A stretch of DNA of 64,000 bases from Ruminococcus sp. (GTDB lineage Bacteria; Bacillota; Clostridia; Oscillospirales; Acutalibacteraceae): assembly GCA_022779485.1 (NCBI GenBank), contig JALFTC010000014.1, forward strand, positions 1-64,000. Direction: 5' to 3'. Both the position numbers and the translations under genes were made by a program. The notes below the pieces were generated by a model that saw only the letters and a list, made by a program, of their open reading frames with translations, was not told the origin of the DNA and made no database searches. Below, in pieces: positions 16,271 to 23,461 of this stretch. Within the stretch, counting starts at the first letter, position 1, and every line of letters begins with the position of its first letter.

Positions 16271-16453
16271 TTAGATGTGTATTCTCCGTGCGCTCTCAAC
16301 AGCCATCTGCTCTAACCGTTTAAACGATATGGTTTCATAGGCGTTTTTATTGGGCTTCTTTATTTTCAAGGCGATGTCGCCGTTCGGCAGAAAAAAACAC
16401 TCGCCTAAATTGGTATTTGTTTCTGGGGTAATTAAATAGTTTTCTTTCCTCAA
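16271..16453 (-). CDS. small KKP-motif protein B
   Basis: A 60-residue protein (ENYLITPETNTNLGECFFLP, then GDIALKIKKPNKNAYETISF). It shares the KKPxKxxY core with the protein encoded at 15562-15753. The start is a TTG ten bases downstream of AAAGGA; no ATG fits. It is the first clear gene behind the LexA-type promoter at 16752-16780, about 300 bases away. Function unknown; its place at the head of the operon and its small size would suit a regulator such as an antirepressor, but no helix-turn-helix is evident. Confidence 0.5.
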   Translation of the reverse strand: MRKENYLITPETNTNLGECFFLPNGDIALKIKKPNKNAYETISFKRLEQMAVESARRIHI

Positions 16454-16620
16454 TTTACTATTATCCTTTCACATATTCTTCGTATTCACATAGATGCTGT
16501 GTCAACCGAATTGTGCTGGAGCTTTCCGCACTTCATTATTTCTTTAGTCCTCGTGACTACAATCTGGGAATTCTGCGTCCAGCGTCAATGGCGACAAGCT
16601 ATTAAATTTTCAACTATTCA

Positions 16621-16671
16621 TTATTCAAAAATCAAAGGAAAGATAATGTGTTTGGTCTTGACCGCCTCCAT
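16621..16671 (-). CDS. possible 16-residue leader peptide
   Basis: A tiny frame reading MEAVKTKHIIFPLIFE lies in the 5' untranslated region of the leftward early transcript, directly behind the strong hairpin at 16686-16718. No strong ribosome site precedes the ATG (ACTTGTTTTACGGA), so translation is uncertain; TGGAGGCGG lies inside it. It is listed because a short hydrophobic peptide after a hairpin and before the first real gene is the arrangement of translation-coupled attenuators. Confidence 0.25.
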   Translation of the reverse strand: MEAVKTKHIIFPLIFE

Positions 16672-16685
16672 TCCGTAAAACAAGT

Positions 16686-16718
16686 TATCTACCTCCACCG
16701 GGGCTGTGGAGATAGATA
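16686..16718 (-). promoter_or_regulatory. 13-bp hairpin in the early leader
   Basis: TATCTACCTCCAC (16686-16698) and GTGGAGATAGATA (16706-16718) pair over 13 positions with one mismatch or wobble depending on strand, closing a seven-base CG-rich loop. It lies just downstream of the LexA-type operator in the leftward transcript. No U-run follows, so it is more likely a regulatory or RNA-stabilising hairpin than a terminator. Confidence 0.55.
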
Positions 16719-16725
16719 AAAGATT

Positions 16726-16739
16726 AGAACAAATGTTCG
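16726..16739. promoter_or_regulatory. LexA-type (SOS) operator
   Basis: AGAACAAATGTTCG keeps the Gram-positive LexA/DinR box pattern (CGAACATATGTTCG) in 12 of 14 positions, including both GAAC and GTTC half-sites with four bases between. It starts about 13 bp downstream of the leftward -10 box, covering the start of transcription, where a bound LexA would block the early phage promoter until DNA damage. Confidence 0.65.
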
Positions 16740-16751
16740 ACTTATATTTTT

Positions 16752-16780
16752 ATTATAGCCGACATTTTTTGAGTTGTCAA
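16752..16780 (-). promoter_or_regulatory. leftward early promoter
   Basis: On the minus strand TTGACA (16775-16780) and TATAAT (16752-16757) are both perfect consensus and exactly 17 bp apart. It points into the small early genes and the replication operon, and the LexA-type box lies immediately downstream. Confidence 0.8.
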
Positions 16781-16840
16781 TAGGAACAGGAACAGAAAAA
16801 AATTTTGTAGCTGTTTTTGGCGGTCAGCGTTTATTGCTCA

Positions 16841-16869
16841 TTGACTTTTTTACATTTTTGTGGTATAAT
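16841..16869 (+). promoter_or_regulatory. rightward promoter of the structured leader
   Basis: TTGACT (16841-16846) and TATAAT (16864-16869) are 17 bp apart. Transcription would start at about 16873-16876 and yield a leader of roughly 180 bases before the 17053 gene. It diverges from the early phage promoter 60 bp away. Confidence 0.75.
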
Positions 16870-16872
16870 GCA

Positions 16873-17004
16873 ACCATCCTATAAAGAGTGCGCGAGAGAC
16901 AAGCTTGTTGACCGCACACCAACCTACCCATAAGGGCAAGGTGGTAATGCTTGACCGATGGGCGACAACATTTGAATTTGACACCCACCGGAAACGATGG
17001 GTGT
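16873..17004 (+). promoter_or_regulatory. S-box-like (SAM-clan) candidate riboswitch
   Basis: The leader folds as expected for the SAM-I superfamily. A P2 stem GTGCG/CGCAC (16888-16892, 16913-16917) holds a kink-turn-like GAGAGA..TTGAC pair. Its loop CAAGC (16900-16904) can form a pseudoknot with GCTTG (16949-16953). P3 is CCAACCT/AGGTGG (16919-16925, 16939-16944) around CCC-ATAA-GGG, giving the CAACC...AAGGTGnTAA core seen in S-boxes. P1 may be CCATC/GATGG (16874-16878, 16957-16961). CCGATGGG (16955-16962) can alternatively pair with CCCACCGG in the terminator arm, a typical antiterminator switch. The ligand is not proven; P1 is short and begins very near the transcription start. Confidence 0.5.
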
Positions 17005-17010
17005 TTTCTT
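16981..17010 (+). terminator. attenuator hairpin of the 17053 leader
   Basis: ACACCCACCG (16981-16990), a GAAA tetraloop and CGATGGGTGT (16995-17004) form a ten-base-pair stem with one C-A mismatch, followed by TTTCTT. The right arm repeats the CGATGGG of the leader core at 16956-16962, so the left arm has two mutually exclusive partners. This is the signature of a transcription attenuator. Confidence 0.7.
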
Positions 17011-17052
17011 ATGCCTCCTTATAGGACGAATTCTTATAAGGAGGCATTTTTT
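17011..17052 (+). promoter_or_regulatory. RBS-sequestering hairpin
   Basis: ATGCCTCCTTATA (17011-17023) and TATAAGGAGGCAT (17034-17046) pair perfectly over 13 bp and bury the AAGGAGG ribosome site of the 17053 gene; the run TTTTTT follows, so it can also terminate. Part of its left arm, TTATAGG (17019-17025), could instead pair with CCTATAA at 16878-16884 near the 5' end of the leader, which would open the ribosome site. Confidence 0.65.
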
Positions 17053-17361
17053 ATGCGTAAAATCAGTAATCTATTAAAGGTTAAGGGTAGGGTATATTTA
17101 TTATCCTGTACAAGGGAGGATGACAGAGGGCTAAGGGTACAAGCTGCGGCAGAGAATATTTCTATCGAGGGAAGCACAGATCTTTATATCCTAAAAAGGA
17201 ACGGTGTATTGAAAGCGGTAGGCTTTATCGACCACCTATGCTTTTATAGCGGAACGCCGTGGATGGGAGACGGAACTCCAATCTTGAGGATTGATGTAGG
17301 AAAATATCTGTCCGGTGAAAATGATTATTTTTACAAAAACCCACACGAACTGAAAGCATAG
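17053..17361 (+). CDS. unrecognised 102-residue protein under leader control
   Basis: A soluble 102-residue protein, MRKISNLLKVKGRVYLLSC at the start, then a beta-rich VQAAAENISIEGSTDLYIL and KRNGVLKAVGFIDHLCFYSG, and PILRIDVGKYLSGENDYF near the end. No signal peptide, membrane segment or metal motif is seen, and I do not recognise the family. Expression is guarded twice: by an attenuator hairpin and by a hairpin over its AAGGAGG site. An accessory protein so tightly kept off could be toxic, or it could be linked to the ligand sensed by the leader. It stands alone between the phage early promoter and the restriction-like genes. Confidence 0.6.
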   Translation: MRKISNLLKVKGRVYLLSCTREDDRGLRVQAAAENISIEGSTDLYILKRNGVLKAVGFIDHLCFYSGTPWMGDGTPILRIDVGKYLSGENDYFYKNPHELKA

Positions 17362-17459
17362 TACCGATTATAGGACAGCCAATCGTGTAGAATATAGGTA
17401 AAGATAGGATTATAGGCAACTTTTTCCATTTTGGAAATGATTGGAAAGAGGCTGATAAT

Positions 17460-17582
17460 ATGAGGCAAAAACCTTATTTTATGTCAAATGAAAAGTGGTT
17501 TTATTTTGATGAGGAAGAGTTTACGGATATGTTTACATCCTCCTGTAAAGTGTTCTCAACAAGCTCCTTGAAAATTGCGTAA
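17460..17582 (+). pseudogene. truncated small gene
   Basis: A 40-residue frame beginning MRQKPYFMSNEKWFYFDEEE with a good GGAAAGAGGCTGATAAT ribosome site. After about residue 23 it runs into sequence that on the other strand encodes the end of a DUF262 fragment, so the last 17 residues are junk. The natural gene therefore appears cut near 17530 by the rearrangement that brought in the DUF262 remnant. I do not recognise the intact family. Confidence 0.5.
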
Positions 17583-17982
17583 TTCATCCATATTCCGCTG
17601 GATTTCTCTATTTTGTCATATTTGTTGTCCATAAGCAGGCGCAACTGTGCGTCATCGCTTTTGATAGGTTTTAGCTTCAACTTGCTTGCGGTATCTATGT
17701 CATATGTGTCGTATTTATCACGGTTAAACACAACCTCTTCAAGCGACTCTCTCTCGTTATTAGTTTCTGCGCAATCAATTAAAGCCTTAAGCAAAAGGTA
17801 AATTGTTGTAAGTCTTTGTTGTCCGTCAACGATAACATAATAATGTATGTTGTGTTCTTCTTTTAATGGGGCATATACAACAGAGCCGCAAACGGCTTTA
17901 CAACAAAGAGGCGCTAAAAATCTAAGGGCGGATTTGAGAATTTCCTTTACTTTAGTCGACTCATATATTATAATTTTAGTAT
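17501..17982 (-). pseudogene. DUF262 (GmrS-type) remnant
   Basis: An open minus-strand stretch encodes the diagnostic DUF262 motif VIVDGQQRLTTIYLLLKALI (about 17782-17841), preceded by VCGSVVYAPLKEEHNIHYY and followed by YDTYDIDTASKLKLKPIKSD. DUF262 is the nucleotide-binding domain of GmrSD-type type IV restriction enzymes. The piece has no start codon, an upstream stop at about 17983, no N-terminal ParB-like beginning and no DUF1524 nuclease part. It is cut at the right just before the methylase gene and at the left at about 17530. It marks an earlier defence gene lost from this locus. Confidence 0.75.
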
Positions 17983-18006
17983 ATTATTACGAAAAGAGGT
18001 GGGGCT

Positions 18007-19956
18007 TTGCTTATTCATATTCAAGATGACATTGTCAGACTTCAGCATCGCGGTTTGCTTGACCGCTTGTTGAAAGATAAAACGACAAAGAATAATATTA
18101 TGTGGGCTACAGACGCTTATGCTCATTACGGTCACGAATACGAACGCAACGAGGAGATACGCCCTCACCTTATAACGGGCAAGAATGTCGACATCATCAA
18201 AACCCGCGCCCGCAAGGAATTTGAACAGCAAAATCAGCGCACACGCAAGCGCGCCGAAGTGTTCACCCCGATGTGGATTTGTCAAATGATGAACGACAAG
18301 CTCGACGAGGAGTGGTTCGGGTATCCCGATGCATTCTTCAAGGGGGACAGACCTACCAAGGAAATCAGGTTCTTTGAAAAGAAGCGTACATGGCAGGATT
18401 ATGTTGATTCAAGACGGCTCGAAATCACCTGCGGCGAGGCTCCATACCTTATGAGCAGATACGATGTTGCTACGGGCGAAATCGTCCCCCTCGAAAAGCG
18501 ATGCGGAATATTTGATCGCAAGCTACGCGTTGTGAGTGAAAACGCCTCAACCGAGGACGAGTGGTTCAAATGGGCGATACGCGCGGTTCAGGCGACATAC
18601 GGCTATGAGTTTCAGGGCGATAATGTTCTGATTGCGCGAATTAACATTTTATGTACCTTTGAGGATTATCTTGTGGAGCGTTGGAACCGAAAACTGACAC
18701 GACAAGAAACGGAAAAGATAATCAATATTATAACGTGGAATATATGGCAGATGGACGGCTTGACATATACTATTCCGTTCAGAGAAGCCGAACCGGTTTT
18801 CGTACAGCTAAGTCTGTTTAATGATTTTGAAGTGGATTTAACAAAAGCCTCCCAACCTCTCAGCAGAGTGTATGATTGGCGCTCTGACAGAAGCGGAACA
18901 TTTGAGGGAATCAAGAAAGGAGAGAACAGAATGAAGTTTGATTTTATTATTGGTAATCCGCCGTATCAGGAGGAGCAAGAGGGAGATAATAAAACATACT
19001 CTCCTCCGATATACAATTTATTTCTTGATAACGCTTATGGAATTTCAGATAGAGTAGAAATGATACATCCAGCACGTTTTTTGTTTAATGCCGGTAGTAC
19101 ACCAAAAGCGTGGAATCAAAAAATGTTAAACGATAAGCACTTAAAGATTTTGTATCACGAACAGGACAGCGAAAAAATCTTTCCGAATACCGATATTAAA
19201 GGCGGAGTAGCAATCACATACCGTGATACAAACGTAGATTTCGGTGCTATAGGTATTTTTACTCCGTATTCAGAGTTGAACACAATAAAAAATAAGGTTC
19301 TATGTGATAACTTTGTTGGTATTGATAGTGTGATTTATATTCAAAACCGTTTTAATCTTAAAGTGTTGTTTGCCGAGCATCCTGAATTTAGACCATCAAT
19401 TGGAAGTGATGGAAAAGACAGCCGTTTTGAAAAAAACATTTTTTCAAAGATTCCGCTTTTTATTAAAGAAAAAGAAAATGATGATGATGTAAAAGTTTTG
19501 GGAGTATATAATAACAAAAGGCAATGGAGGTATATTCCTAAAAGATTTTGTGATTTTAATCATGAAAACCTTATGAAATACAAAGTGGTTATTGCTGCTA
19601 CAAACGGAAGAGGAAACTTAGGAGAGGTATTTGCTTCGCCATTTGTAGAAAAGCCGATGGAAGCATATACACGTTCATTTATTAGTTTAGGTGCATTTGA
19701 AACCGAGAATGAAGGTAAGTCAGCTTTAAAGTATGTTAAAACCAAATTTTTAAGGGCTATGCTTGCTATACTGAAAATAACTCAAATGAATAATAAAGAT
19801 GTGTGGAAATATGTTCCCCTTCAAGACTTCACATCCAACTCTGACATAGACTGGTCAAAATCCATTGCAGAGATTGATCGTCAGCTCTATACTAAATACA
19901 GCTTGGACGAAACGGAAATTGAATTTATTGAATCGCACGTAAAGGAGATGGAATAA
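18007..19956 (+). CDS. Eco57I-type DNA adenine methylase
   Basis: A 649-residue N6-adenine methyltransferase-like protein. VFTPMW (residues 85-90) is the motif X of gamma-class enzymes, EITCGEAPY (139-147) lies where the SAM-binding motif I is expected but is altered from DxxxGxG, and the catalytic NPPY is at 317-320 in FDFIIGNPPYQ. The rest is a target-recognition-type region. The start is a TTG after AGAGGTGGGG. It ends one base before the giant helicase gene, so they form one operon. An internal ATG at 18931 with AAAGGAGA eight bases upstream would give a 341-residue product starting at the NPPY strand. Likely the modification half of a restriction-like system. Confidence 0.85.
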   Translation: MLIHIQDDIVRLQHRGLLDRLLKDKTTKNNIMWATDAYAHYGHEYERNEEIRPHLITGKNVDIIKTRARKEFEQQNQRTRKRAEVFTPMWICQMMNDKLDEEWFGYPDAFFKGDRPTKEIRFFEKKRTWQDYVDSRRLEITCGEAPYLMSRYDVATGEIVPLEKRCGIFDRKLRVVSENASTEDEWFKWAIRAVQATYGYEFQGDNVLIARINILCTFEDYLVERWNRKLTRQETEKIINIITWNIWQMDGLTYTIPFREAEPVFVQLSLFNDFEVDLTKASQPLSRVYDWRSDRSGTFEGIKKGENRMKFDFIIGNPPYQEEQEGDNKTYSPPIYNLFLDNAYGISDRVEMIHPARFLFNAGSTPKAWNQKMLNDKHLKILYHEQDSEKIFPNTDIKGGVAITYRDTNVDFGAIGIFTPYSELNTIKNKVLCDNFVGIDSVIYIQNRFNLKVLFAEHPEFRPSIGSDGKDSRFEKNIFSKIPLFIKEKENDDDVKVLGVYNNKRQWRYIPKRFCDFNHENLMKYKVVIAATNGRGNLGEVFASPFVEKPMEAYTRSFISLGAFETENEGKSALKYVKTKFLRAMLAILKITQMNNKDVWKYVPLQDFTSNSDIDWSKSIAEIDRQLYTKYSLDETEIEFIESHVKEME

Positions 19957-19957
19957 T

Positions 19958-22900
19958 ATGGCAACTCCTAACATTAAATCCTACTCCCGTATTATTCCTA
20001 TGGTATATGCATACAATACACCCGGTATCCCATATCACGAGGGGTGGACAAAAATTGGTTATACCGAAAGACAGAGCGTTGAGGACAGAATAAATCAGCA
20101 GACTCATACCGCCGGAATCAGGTGGGAGCTTGCGTGGAAAGATAACGCGATGTATAAGGACGGTTCGGGTGAATACTTTACCGACCACGACTTTCACAAC
20201 TTTTTACAGCGCAGAGCGAATATTACCCGTGAGCCTGACACCGAATGGTTCCAAATTGACGGCGAGCACTCACAACAGCTTTTTACCCGCTTCGCCAACC
20301 GTATGCTCGTAGGCGAACAGCAGGAGTGCGAATACACTCTGAGAAACGAGCAGGCAAGAGCCGTAGAGATGACGTCGGAATATTTTAAAAACGGCGGAGA
20401 GGAGTTTCTGTGGAACGCTAAACCGCGATTCGGCAAGACTTTAGCTTCATATGACCTTGTGCGTTCTATGGGATTTAAGAAGGTACTGATTGTTACCAAC
20501 CGTCCGAGTATCGCAAATTCGTGGGCTGACGATTTCGGAAAGTTTATCGCGTGGCGTAATGAACTGTGTTTTGTTTCCGATACAGATGCGCTTTCCAATC
20601 ATCCGATTGTTGTTTCGCGCAGCGAATATTTAAATGAAATTGGTGTCAGAAATAAAGGAATGGTAGCCTTTGAGTCTCTGCAGGGCTTGAAGGGTTCAAA
20701 GCACTTCGGCAACTACAACGGTATTGATAAGCTCGAATGGATGTCGAAGATTGAGTTCGATTTGCTTATAATAGATGAATCTCAGGAGGGTGTTGATACC
20801 TATCGTACAGAGCGCGCTTTCCGTTATATCAAACGCAAGCATACGCTGTATTTGTCCGGTACGCCTTTTAAGCAGCTTGCCTCTGGCCAGTTTAGCAATG
20901 AGCAGATTTTCAACTGGTCTTATGCCGACGAGCAGGAAGCTAAAGAGAACTTTGACGGCGACGGGTACAATCCTTATGAGTCGTTACCCAAGCTGTGTAT
21001 GTACACATATCAGCTCGGCGGCATGATTTATGACGAACTCAGCAGAGGTGTTGATTTATCCGATGACGAAACGGTGGATTACGCCTTCGACCTGAATGAG
21101 TTTTTCCTTACCAACGAAAGTGGAACCTTTATTCACGAGGATGAGATTAAGAAGTTTCTGCGCTCGTTGTTTACAAATGAAAAGTATCCGTTCTCAACAC
21201 CTGAACTAAGACGCGAACTCAGCCATACAATGTGGTATTTAAACCGCGTTGCTTCCGCAAAGGCGCTCAAAAAGATGATGGACTCTGACGAGTTCGAGGA
21301 GCTTTTCGGTGATTATGAGGTAGTAATCGCCGCGGGTGACGGAAGAATCAACGACGAGGATAAGGCTAATGAGAAGGCTTTAGATCGAGTTAGGAAAGCA
21401 ATAGTCGAACACGACAAAACCATAACACTTACCGTCGGACAGCTCACCGTAGGCATAACTGTTCCCGAATGGAGCGGAGTTCTTATGCTCTGCAATATGA
21501 AAAGTCCGTCATCGTATATGCAGGCGGCATTCAGAGCGCAGAATCCCTGTAAGCTAACCGCTCCGGACGGTAAAAGATATATGAAGGAAAATGCCTATAT
21601 CTTTGACTTTGACCCGGCGAGAACGCTTATAATATATGACGAGTTTGCTAACAACCTCTCAAAATCAACTGTTGATGGTCGCGGTACCTCTGAGGACAGG
21701 GAAAGCAATATAAAGCGACTGCTTAATTTCTTCCCTGTGCTTGGTGAGGACGAAGAAGGTAAGATGGTTGAGCTTGATCCTGCTCAGGTTCTGACTATTC
21801 CGAGAAAAATTAAAAGTCAGGAGGTTGTACGCAGAGGCTTCCTCAGTAACTTCCTGTTTAAGAACATAAGCAACATTTTCGGCGCTCCGGCGGCGGTAAA
21901 AGATATCGTTGAAAAGCTGACTCCGGCTGATGAAGACCCGAAAAAGAATAAAAGAAACATCGATCCTATTAACGATATCCCCGTTGATGAACATGGTGAG
22001 GTTGACGTTCCCACAGAAATCGTTATCGGCAAAACTCAGGAGCTTTTCGGCGAGAAAATTTACGAGGATATGTCCACCGATGTTGAGGGAGCAATAGGTG
22101 CTGTTGTTGGTGGCGAACCGTCAGATGTTGATAAACAGGTAGATACTGTTATTGATACTGTTGTAGAAACCGTAAAGGCTCATGTCTTTGATCCTGTTGC
22201 TGAGGAGTATGACATCAAGAAAGGTGCCAAGAAGCGCCTTGAAAAGCAAGTTGAATCCGAAATCAAAGAAAAGTTTGAACAGCTCAAAGAGGCGCACAAA
22301 GAAGCGCGTAATATTGCACAGATAGAGTATCAGAAGGCACTTGCTGAGGCGAAATCACAGCAAGAAGTTGAAAAAGCCGAGAAAGACTATCAAGTGAACA
22401 TAGACGGTGCTTTGCAGGCGTTGACCTTTGCGGTACAGCAAGAGGTTGAAGAAACTGTTAAGAATAAACCTCAAGAGGTAGTCGAGAGGCTTGAAACGAA
22501 AAAGAAGGAAGAAGAGAAAAGCTCTGTGGAAGAGGACGTTCGCGCTCATCTCCGCGGCTTCTCCAGAACAATTCCGAGCTTTATTATGGCTTACGGCGAC
22601 AGCGACCTGACCCTCGCAAACTTTGACGACTACACCGAGGACGATGTGTTCCTTGAGGTTACCGGAATAACCGAGGAGGATTTCCGCTTCCTGCGTGACG
22701 GTGGAGATTACGTCAACGAGGAAACAGGCGAAACCGAACACTTCGATGGACATCTCTTTGATGAAGTTGTATTCAATGATTCTATTCAGGAGTTTCTTAA
22801 AAAGCGTGAACAGCTTGCAAACTATTTTGACGAAACTTTGACTGAGGACATTTTCGACTATATTCCTCCACAGAAAACGAATCAGATATTCACTCCGAAG

Positions 22901-23269
22901 TGGGTAGTAAGCAAGATGGTTGATGAACTTGAAATCAACAACCCCGGTTGCTTTGATAACCCCGATTATACATTTGCTGACTTATATATGAAGTCGGGAC
23001 TGTATATCACCGAAATTGTAAAGAGGCTTTACAAGAGCGAAGGCTTGAAAAAGGCTTTCCCTGATGGCAAGGAAAGGATTAGGCATATCCTTAGCAAGCA
23101 GGTTTATGGTATGGCTCCCACGAGAATCATCTATCTGATTGCAACAAATTATATTCTTGGATTTGATCCTGAAATCAAAGAAGCTACAAATAATTTTGTT
23201 CAGGCTGATGCTGCTGAAGCTGCAAAAAATAATAATCTTCAAAATCTTGTGGATGATTATTTCGGTTGA
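19958..23269 (+). CDS. GIY-YIG/helicase/methylase-like restriction protein
   Basis: A 1103-residue multidomain protein. Residues 10-110 form a T5orf172/GIY-YIG nuclease (VYAY at 16-19, KIGYT at 32-36, Arg44). Residues 125-560 are a superfamily 2 helicase with Walker A AKPRFGKTLAS (154-164), DESQ (273-276), SGTPF (300-304) and a motif VI-like SPSSYMQAAFRAQNPCK. Residues 745-855 are a charged coiled coil. Residues 955-1100 resemble the SAM-domain front of a methylase (IFTPKWVVSKM at 977-987), but motif I is ADLYMKSGLYITE and no NPPY follows. It is likely the DNA-translocating, cutting subunit working with the methylase. ATG starts two bases after the methylase stop. Confidence 0.85.
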   Translation: MATPNIKSYSRIIPMVYAYNTPGIPYHEGWTKIGYTERQSVEDRINQQTHTAGIRWELAWKDNAMYKDGSGEYFTDHDFHNFLQRRANITREPDTEWFQIDGEHSQQLFTRFANRMLVGEQQECEYTLRNEQARAVEMTSEYFKNGGEEFLWNAKPRFGKTLASYDLVRSMGFKKVLIVTNRPSIANSWADDFGKFIAWRNELCFVSDTDALSNHPIVVSRSEYLNEIGVRNKGMVAFESLQGLKGSKHFGNYNGIDKLEWMSKIEFDLLIIDESQEGVDTYRTERAFRYIKRKHTLYLSGTPFKQLASGQFSNEQIFNWSYADEQEAKENFDGDGYNPYESLPKLCMYTYQLGGMIYDELSRGVDLSDDETVDYAFDLNEFFLTNESGTFIHEDEIKKFLRSLFTNEKYPFSTPELRRELSHTMWYLNRVASAKALKKMMDSDEFEELFGDYEVVIAAGDGRINDEDKANEKALDRVRKAIVEHDKTITLTVGQLTVGITVPEWSGVLMLCNMKSPSSYMQAAFRAQNPCKLTAPDGKRYMKENAYIFDFDPARTLIIYDEFANNLSKSTVDGRGTSEDRESNIKRLLNFFPVLGEDEEGKMVELDPAQVLTIPRKIKSQEVVRRGFLSNFLFKNISNIFGAPAAVKDIVEKLTPADEDPKKNKRNIDPINDIPVDEHGEVDVPTEIVIGKTQELFGEKIYEDMSTDVEGAIGAVVGGEPSDVDKQVDTVIDTVVETVKAHVFDPVAEEYDIKKGAKKRLEKQVESEIKEKFEQLKEAHKEARNIAQIEYQKALAEAKSQQEVEKAEKDYQVNIDGALQALTFAVQQEVEETVKNKPQEVVERLETKKKEEEKSSVEEDVRAHLRGFSRTIPSFIMAYGDSDLTLANFDDYTEDDVFLEVTGITEEDFRFLRDGGDYVNEETGETEHFDGHLFDEVVFNDSIQEFLKKREQLANYFDETLTEDIFDYIPPQKTNQIFTPKWVVSKMVDELEINNPGCFDNPDYTFADLYMKSGLYITEIVKRLYKSEGLKKAFPDGKERIRHILSKQVYGMAPTRIIYLIATNYILGFDPEIKEATNNFVQADAAEAAKNNNLQNLVDDYFG

Positions 23270-23327
23270 TATAGTTTGTGACCTATGGTCGATTTCAAGT
23301 TCGCCCAGAATTAGGCATTTGATGGCA

Positions 23328-23391
23328 CAAACGATTACCCCCATAAACCCAAACGATTACTTTTTAACAAAACAAAAAAATCCCCTCCGGA
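23328..23391. repeat. 64-bp direct repeat, left copy
   Basis: This 64-bp stretch recurs at 24373-24436 with 62 identities in the same orientation. Each copy contains CAAACGATTAC twice, 24 bp apart, and ends in the left arm of a terminator. The pair brackets exactly the GIY-YIG/DUF4357 gene. Confidence 0.9.
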
Positions 23392-23428
23392 TACTCAAAA
23401 TATATAGTTTTTGAAGTTTTCGGTGGGG
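23382..23428 (+). terminator. terminator behind the helicase gene
   Basis: CCCCTCCGGA pairs with TTCGGTGGGG around an AT-rich inner stem. The left arm is part of the 64-bp repeat. No strong U-run follows, so read-through into the GIY-YIG gene is possible. Confidence 0.5.
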
Positions 23429-23461
23429 CGAGGTCATTAAGAAAATGTAGGAGGCGTTTAA

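Noticed and set aside
16876..17052. Type III toxin-antitoxin (RNA antitoxin repeats plus toxin)
   Set aside because: The leader has no tandem repeats of an antitoxin RNA, and the protein is shorter than known ToxN-type toxins and lacks their motifs; an attenuator explains the layout better.
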